DNA of 40,208 bases, from contig JABWCO010000014.1 of NCBI GenBank assembly GCA_013360185.1, positions 1-40,208 of the forward strand, written 5' to 3'. Shown piece by piece: positions 35,467 to 40,208 of this stretch (its first letter is position 1; each line of letters opens with the position of its first letter). Position numbers and translations under genes: made by a program. This stretch comes from Bdellovibrio sp. (GTDB lineage: Bacteria; Bdellovibrionota; Bdellovibrionia; Bdellovibrionales; Bdellovibrionaceae). The notes below the pieces were generated by a model. That model did no database searches and was not told the origin of the DNA. It saw only the letters and a program-made list of their open reading frames with translations.

Positions 35467-36489
35467 ATGGCCAAATTTAGAAACCTCATTTTCATCTTAC
35501 TGCTCGGCTTTCTGTTCGTTGAGGTCCTCATTGTATTTCCGTCGCGTCTAGAACATGAAGATGAAGCAGAGGTTCGCGCGCGAGTCGAAGCGCAAGATAA
35601 AACTAATAAAGAAAAAGAAGCGCGGCTTGCCCGTGGCGAAAAAATCTCTGAACCTTCGAACCTGGCAGAGCAGCGCATGCAGGGTGTGCACTTTGTTGAA
35701 AGTCAGCAAGGCGCTCGTGATTGGGAGCTATTTGCCGCTTCTGCTGAGGGGAATCAAGGCTTAGGCAACGTGAATCTGCAGCAAGTGAAAGTTCTTTTCT
35801 ATAATAAGAACAAGGTGGAATTCACCGTGACTGGCGACAAAGGTTCGATGGATTCAAAAACCAAAGATTTAAGTGTTATTGGCAATGTTATTACCCGCTC
35901 GGAAAATGGCTATACTTTTGAAACACCCTCTGTTTTTTATTCGTCAAAAACACGTGTTCTGGATAGTCCTGAGCAGGTGTTGATGCAAGGACCGAAAGAA
36001 GTATCGGGTGATGGTTTGCGCCTAAAGGGCCATCGCATGAAGGTTTTTGTCGACACCTCGAAAATGATCATTTCAGAAAAGGTCGAAGCGCAAAAACCTG
36101 AAAAAGATGGTAAGCGTGTCGATATTGCTGCGGACGGGGCCGAATTTAGCAGTAAAAATCGTGAAGCGAAATTTATCGGAAAAGTGCAGGTGACTTACGA
36201 TAAAATGAAGCTCGAAGGTCCCGAGGCTTCTTTTGTGTATAAAGCGGGGGAAAACATTTTAAGTGCCATAGCTGTCGTCGGCGGGGTTCGCGTCAGTGAC
36301 GTCGACAAGTTTGCGACATCGGAGTCAGTCAACCTGGACCTTTTGGCAAATAAATATATTTTTAAAGGCAGTCCCAAGGTTATTCAAAATGGCGATGAAT
36401 TAAGCGGAGATGAAATCATTTTTCTCGATGGTGGCAAGCGAGTTAAAGTTGAAAGAGTCCGCGCAAAGGTGGAGAATAGAGAACAATGA
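35467..36489 (+). CDS. lptC: LptC-LptA fusion: LPS export periplasmic protein
   Basis: This is a 340 aa protein, longer than LptC alone (~190) and about the sum of LptC plus an LptA-type repeat. One N-terminal transmembrane helix (~6-24, [18 protein letters not shown]) anchors it. Residues ~65-185 form the LptC beta-jellyroll ([58 protein letters not shown]). Residues ~190-335 read as a second OstA/LptA-like domain ([58 protein letters not shown]). So it may provide both LptC and LptA parts of the LPS bridge. The stop overlaps lptB by 4 bp. Confidence 0.88.
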   Translation: MAKFRNLIFILLLGFLFVEVLIVFPSRLEHEDEAEVRARVEAQDKTNKEKEARLARGEKISEPSNLAEQRMQGVHFVESQQGARDWELFAASAEGNQGLGNVNLQQVKVLFYNKNKVEFTVTGDKGSMDSKTKDLSVIGNVITRSENGYTFETPSVFYSSKTRVLDSPEQVLMQGPKEVSGDGLRLKGHRMKVFVDTSKMIISEKVEAQKPEKDGKRVDIAADGAEFSSKNREAKFIGKVQVTYDKMKLEGPEASFVYKAGENILSAIAVVGGVRVSDVDKFATSESVNLDLLANKYIFKGSPKVIQNGDELSGDEIIFLDGGKRVKVERVRAKVENREQ

Positions 36490-37208
36490 GTATGCTCACC
36501 ATCAAGGATATTTCGAAATCTTTTAAGAAGCGTAAAGTCGTCGACGGCGTTTCTTTTTCTGTGGAGTCGGGACAAGTCGTGGGCCTGCTTGGCCCGAATG
36601 GGGCCGGTAAAACCACTTCATTTTATATGGTGGTAGGTCTAGTGCAGTCTGACTCTGGCGCTATCAATATCGATGATGTGAATATCTCTAAGGAACCCAT
36701 GTATCGTCGAGCTCGAGTGGGTTTAAGTTATTTGGCGCAGGAGCCTAGTATTTTCCGTAAACTCACCGTCGCCGAGAATATTATCGTAGCGTTAGAAGCG
36801 CATGGTTACTCAGGTGCGCAGCGTTCTGACAAGTTGGAACAATTGATCGCTGATTTTCGCGTGGGACACATCCGCGATAGTTATGGCTATGCACTCTCAG
36901 GTGGTGAACGTCGGCGCGTCGAGATCGCCCGAGCCTTGGCTGGCTCACCTAAATTCTTGCTTTTGGATGAACCCTTTGCGGGTATTGACCCGATTGCCGT
37001 GGCGGATATTCAGAATATCATCCGTGATCTTAAGGCCAAAGGTATAGGAGTTTTGATTACAGATCACAACGTGCGTGAGACTTTGGGCATTTGTGATTAT
37101 GCTTATATACTCAAGGACGGGAAAATTCAGGTTAGCGGAAGTTCTGATGAAATCGCAAATTCTGAATTGGCACGTAAGTTCTATCTTGGTGAGAACTTTA
37201 AACTGTAA
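36486..37208 (+). CDS. lptB: LPS export ABC transporter ATPase LptB
   Basis: This is a 240 aa cytoplasmic ATPase that powers LptB2FGC extraction of LPS. Walker [20 protein letters not shown]-loop region [20 protein letters not shown], signature [16 protein letters not shown], Walker [14 protein letters not shown] and switch His [10 protein letters not shown]. The segments [14 protein letters not shown] and [12 protein letters not shown] are diagnostic for LptB against other ABC ATPases. It overlaps lptC by ATGA and lies 36 bp before rpoN, the classic lptCAB-rpoN order. Confidence 0.97.
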   Translation: MSMLTIKDISKSFKKRKVVDGVSFSVESGQVVGLLGPNGAGKTTSFYMVVGLVQSDSGAINIDDVNISKEPMYRRARVGLSYLAQEPSIFRKLTVAENIIVALEAHGYSGAQRSDKLEQLIADFRVGHIRDSYGYALSGGERRRVEIARALAGSPKFLLLDEPFAGIDPIAVADIQNIIRDLKAKGIGVLITDHNVRETLGICDYAYILKDGKIQVSGSSDEIANSELARKFYLGENFKL

Positions 37209-37244
37209 GCTGAATGGCCTGTGGGCCCTGAAAGGATATTTTTA

Positions 37245-38678
37245 ATGGCTCTTAGACAGACGATGAACCTGAGCCAGTCTCTGGTGATTACTCCGCAGTT
37301 GCAACAGGCGATTAAGCTTTTGCAAATGTCGCGTATGGAGTTGGAATCGGCTGTTCGCTCTGAGCTGGAAGAAAATCCGATCCTCGAAGAAGCAGAGTTG
37401 CTTAAAGAAGAGGACATACAGCGTACGAAAGAGGCGGCAACGGAAGTTGAAGCGCCGGAATCTGGGAACGATCAAAATTCTCAAGATCCCCAAAAACAAG
37501 ACGAGTTTGAGTGGGAATCTTATATCGAAGCCAATCAAAAGCCGCCGCAATCCGGTATGGCGGGTTCCGAAGAGATCATGAATTATGAGAACGTCATCAC
37601 GGCGTCTCAGACCTTGCATGATCATCTTTACTGGCAAGTAAAAATGAACGGCTTTTCTGAAGAAGAAGAAATGGCTGCGGATGCGTTGATTGGTGCCATT
37701 GATGATGATGGCTATATCAAAATTCCTTTGGAGCAAATTGCCGCAGAAGAAAACGTTGATTTGGGCTTGTTGGAAGACACCTTAACCTTGATCCACGAAT
37801 TCGATCCGGCAGGGGTGGGGGCACGTGATCTGAAAGAATGTCTTTTAGTTCAGGCCAAACATCTCGAAGAAGACACTCACGACTTGGTCAGCCTGATCAA
37901 TAACCATCTTAAAGATTTAGAAAAGAAAAATTACGAAGCGATCGCCAAAGCCCTGGGTCGTGAAGTGGGCGACGTTATTGAGATGTGCAAAATCATCTAT
38001 GCCATGGATCCGAAGCCAGGCCGCGCTTTTCTCAGCAGTGACACTCACTACGTGACGCCAGACGTTTATGTTTATAAAGTCGGTGATGATTACGTCGTAT
38101 CTTTAAATGAAGATGGTTTGCCCCGTTTAAAGATTTCGAATTTCTATAAAAATATGCTGAAAGGTGGCAAAACCACCGGGGATAAGACCCAAGACTATAT
38201 TCAAGAAAAACTGCGTTCGGCAGTATGGTTGATTAAGTCGATCCATCAAAGACAACGCACGATTTATAAAGTTGCGGAATCTATTGTGAAGCACCAGCGT
38301 GAATTCTTTGAAAAAGGGTCGGAGCATCTAAAACCGATGGTCTTGCGCGATATCGCCAATGATATCGGCATGCACGAATCGACTGTCAGTCGGGTCACGA
38401 CGGCAAAGTACGTGCATACTCCTCAGGGCATTTACGAACTTAAATATTTCTTCAACTCTGGCATTAGCTCCTCAGACGGGGACTCCTTGGCCAGTGAGTC
38501 GGTGAAGATTAAGATCAAGGATCTTGTTGCCAAAGAAAGCCCTAAGAATCCATTGTCAGATCAAAAGATCGTGGATTTACTAAAGGTCGAAGGAATTCAA
38601 ATCGCTCGCCGTACGGTTGCAAAGTATCGCGATGTTTTAAAGATTCTTCCTTCTTCGCAGCGTAAGAAATATTTCTAA
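37245..38678 (+). CDS. rpoN: RNA polymerase sigma-54 factor
   Basis: This encodes a 477 aa protein from ATG 37245 (ribosome site AAAGGATA); an in-frame GTG at 37221 is less likely. Region I has the activator-interacting pattern MNLSQSLVITPQLQQAIKLL, then an acidic region II. The core-binding domain (~115-300) includes VGARDLKECLLVQAK. The HTH that contacts the -12 element is at LRDIANDIGMHESTVSRVTT. The RpoN box ARRTVAKYRDVLKILPSSQ, which contacts the -24 element, is intact near the C-terminus. It directs transcription from -24/-12 promoters with activators such as the FHA-AAA protein in this window. hpf, which follows rpoN in many Proteobacteria, is not next. Confidence 0.98.
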   Translation: MALRQTMNLSQSLVITPQLQQAIKLLQMSRMELESAVRSELEENPILEEAELLKEEDIQRTKEAATEVEAPESGNDQNSQDPQKQDEFEWESYIEANQKPPQSGMAGSEEIMNYENVITASQTLHDHLYWQVKMNGFSEEEEMAADALIGAIDDDGYIKIPLEQIAAEENVDLGLLEDTLTLIHEFDPAGVGARDLKECLLVQAKHLEEDTHDLVSLINNHLKDLEKKNYEAIAKALGREVGDVIEMCKIIYAMDPKPGRAFLSSDTHYVTPDVYVYKVGDDYVVSLNEDGLPRLKISNFYKNMLKGGKTTGDKTQDYIQEKLRSAVWLIKSIHQRQRTIYKVAESIVKHQREFFEKGSEHLKPMVLRDIANDIGMHESTVSRVTTAKYVHTPQGIYELKYFFNSGISSSDGDSLASESVKIKIKDLVAKESPKNPLSDQKIVDLLKVEGIQIARRTVAKYRDVLKILPSSQRKKYF

Positions 38679-38742
38679 GAAAAAGTTGCTCCTCATGGGG
38701 GCGGCTTCCATGTGGTATCTAAAGGACTCTCTAGTTTGTCTT

Positions 38743-39978
38743 TCACAAAAATCTTTGAATAAAGTGCACCTTCGTTTTTGAGTTCGGTGCCGCATAGATC
38801 AGCTCCTTATGAAGGGCCCCCAGAATGGGTGTCTCAGGCGAAACCGCGATCCAACTAGGCAGAAAGCGCACAAAGCGGAAGGTTTTTAAATCCTCTTCGC
38901 CTTCGTTTTTGATTTGTTTGCTGGTGCAGTCAAAGTGATCCGATATCTTACCTCCAGAGTCCCAAAGGCTACCTCCAACGAGAGCTCCTCCGCTGATCAA
39001 ATGGCTGGCCGTTTCCGCACTGTTGGCACCACCATTTATAGCCACGCCAATTCCGCCAGCAATAATAGCAGCGCCAAGAAACACACCAGTGACTCGGACC
39101 AAACTTGAAAGAACAAATCCGGTCGTTTTTGTGGCGCCGATTTTTGTGTTGAGCCCATAATACTGAGCCATATAGTTTGATTTCAACACAGTGTCGCGAA
39201 TTTCAGAGTTTCGCACTTCATGTCGTTGAAACCACGGCAAAGTGTTGAATTGGATTTGGAATTCAGGGGCTTTACTTTGATCACTAAATTGTGGCAAAGG
39301 TTTGTCCGGATGCCAGATCACAGCCGGGCCAGTCCCAGAAAAGATCACAGAAAATTCTGCAGGGGCTTGCTTCAACTCCAGAAGTGGCAAGAGCTCTTTA
39401 TTCTTAGACAGTTCATAGGCCTTTCTTAAATCAACTTCAGCATCACCCCATTCACCTAAAGCAGCCCAGATTCCCGCTAGCCATATTCTAAGAGCGGGAT
39501 CATCGAAGTGAGATTGGTGCTCGGGAAAATAATTTTGCAAATAAAACGCAGCCTTTTTTGCTTCGACTCGAGCGGCGTTCCATTGATTAGTTTCTAAAAA
39601 ATACATCGAGCTTAAAAGGTGCATCACAATGATTTCGTGCTCTGCGGGGATATAGCCGTCGTCGCTTTCGCTATAGAAAAAATATTCTGCTTCTCGAGAA
39701 ACACTGGTGAATCTTCTTTCATCAAGAGTTTTGGCTTGGGCTAAAAGACCTTCGGACTTGTTTTCCGGGGCCCAAAGACCGATCCAAGCTTTTTCAATGG
39801 AGGTGACAAAACCATGCTGTTCTTTTTGGGGAAAAGATTGGAGAGCTCTTTCAGGCTCTGCCCCCTTGAAGGCCGCTTGGGTGTCTTCGTATTCCCAGTC
39901 GCGAATAATTTTTTTATTTGCGCAGCCGCTTAGAAGAATGAAGAAGGACGTTGCCAAAAACACACTTATTGTTCTCAT
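38743..39978 (-). CDS. lipoprotein of unknown function with helical repeats
   Basis: This encodes a 411 aa protein. Signal and lipobox SFFILLSGCANKK, lipidated Cys 19. Residues ~25-200 are helical and TPR-like (MHLLSSMYFLETNQWNAARV, WLAGIWAALGEWGDAEVDLR). A beta-rich part around EFSVIFSGTGPAVIWHPDKP follows, then a Gly/Ala-rich hydrophobic segment (~300-330, GVFLGAAIIAGGIGVAINGG) that may insert in the membrane, then a C-terminal domain. It resembles uncharacterised lipoproteins of the COG3014 type (helical repeats plus a glycine-rich segment), with low certainty. It is monocistronic and convergent with rpoN. Confidence 0.75.
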   Translation of the reverse strand: MRTISVFLATSFFILLSGCANKKIIRDWEYEDTQAAFKGAEPERALQSFPQKEQHGFVTSIEKAWIGLWAPENKSEGLLAQAKTLDERRFTSVSREAEYFFYSESDDGYIPAEHEIIVMHLLSSMYFLETNQWNAARVEAKKAAFYLQNYFPEHQSHFDDPALRIWLAGIWAALGEWGDAEVDLRKAYELSKNKELLPLLELKQAPAEFSVIFSGTGPAVIWHPDKPLPQFSDQSKAPEFQIQFNTLPWFQRHEVRNSEIRDTVLKSNYMAQYYGLNTKIGATKTTGFVLSSLVRVTGVFLGAAIIAGGIGVAINGGANSAETASHLISGGALVGGSLWDSGGKISDHFDCTSKQIKNEGEEDLKTFRFVRFLPSWIAVSPETPILGALHKELIYAAPNSKTKVHFIQRFL

Positions 39979-40065
39979 GCCTTTACACTAGGGTGCTACT
40001 TTGCAAAGTGTCGACGGCTTTTTGTTTTCAGATTGGAAATAGCGTTTCTGAAAGTCTGAAACAGT

Positions 40066-40206
40066 TTAATAACCCAGGGTCTTTTTGATTTTGCTCCAAA
40101 ATGTGGGTTTATCCACAGCGCCGGCGTGCCGCAAAAGATTCAAAATTTCGTGACGCTGGTATTGTCTGGCGGCTTGCAGGGGAGTCAGGTTGTCAAACTC
40201 GGAAAG
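40066..40206 (-). CDS. ankyrin-repeat protein, C-terminal fragment at window edge
   Basis: The minus strand is open from the window edge to a TAA at 40066-40068, giving 46 residues. It reads NLTPLQAARQYQRHEILNLL RHAGAVDKPTFWSKIKKTLG: a final ankyrin repeat (T-P-L-x-x-A-x-x-x-x-x-x-I-L-x-L-L-x-x-A-G-A) and a basic aromatic tail, like the tail of the catalase-linked ankyrin gene at 2410. It is 87 bp from the start of the lipoprotein gene on the same strand. The 5' part is outside the window. Confidence 0.7.
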   Translation of the reverse strand, partial: LSEFDNLTPLQAARQYQRHEILNLLRHAGAVDKPTFWSKIKKTLGY

Positions 40207-40208
40207 TA

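Overview
The window looks like the chromosome of a Bdellovibrio-type predatory bacterium (Bdellovibrionota, formerly Deltaproteobacteria). The signs are a Myxococcus Glt/Agl-like envelope machinery locus, many lipoproteins with the lipobox context FQNC or SGC/AVGC, a Kdo/LPS synthesis and export set, and a sigma-54 system. No rRNA, tRNA, CRISPR array, transposase or prophage was recognised. Genes are tightly packed, with many 1-11 bp overlaps. Species assignment is inference.

Left part (1-11.4 kb). Two overlapping HTH regulator genes (the first cut by the window edge) are followed by a catalase gene preceded by an ankyrin-repeat gene in one minus-strand operon, with an OxyR-like half-site upstream. 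A strongly folding ~200 bp element (29 bp perfect inverted repeat) lies next to an ftsB/divIC-like gene. Then come a small HTH gene, polA (proofreading site apparently degenerate), two lipoproteins of unknown function each preceded by a -24/-12 sigma-54-type promoter, a BamE-like lipoprotein and an orphan FliL-like membrane protein.

Middle (11.4-22.7 kb). An FHA-domain sigma-54 activator runs convergent to the FliL-like gene. The operon engB-kdsB-pyrG-kdsD follows. After it come an AGE-family sugar epimerase/isomerase, a large secreted protein of unknown function (again with a sigma-54-type promoter), and a three-gene polar amino-acid ABC transporter.

Right part (22.8-38.7 kb). This is one long plus-strand run: a thioesterase, kdsC, then an ~11.5 kb block (two outer-membrane beta-barrels, a periplasmic TPR protein of 530 aa, one of 1069 aa, a TPR lipoprotein, a small exported protein, an FHA-TM-proline-rich-AgmX/TonB-like protein, one TolQ/ExbB homologue and two TolR/ExbD homologues), then lptC-lptA (fused), lptB and rpoN. 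kdsC-lptC-lptA-lptB-rpoN is a conserved proteobacterial order, so the Glt/Agl-like block appears to sit inside a split LPS/rpoN locus. The TolQ-TolR-TolR motor plus TPR, FHA and beta-barrel set matches the parts of the Myxococcus xanthus Agl-Glt machinery, and gliding is known in Bdellovibrio. The window ends with a lipoprotein gene and the end of a second ankyrin-repeat gene.

Regulatory theme: three minus-strand genes for exported proteins carry GG-N10-GC sigma-54-type elements at close distance to their starts, in the same window as rpoN and an FHA-type activator. This links them by inference into one possible regulon.
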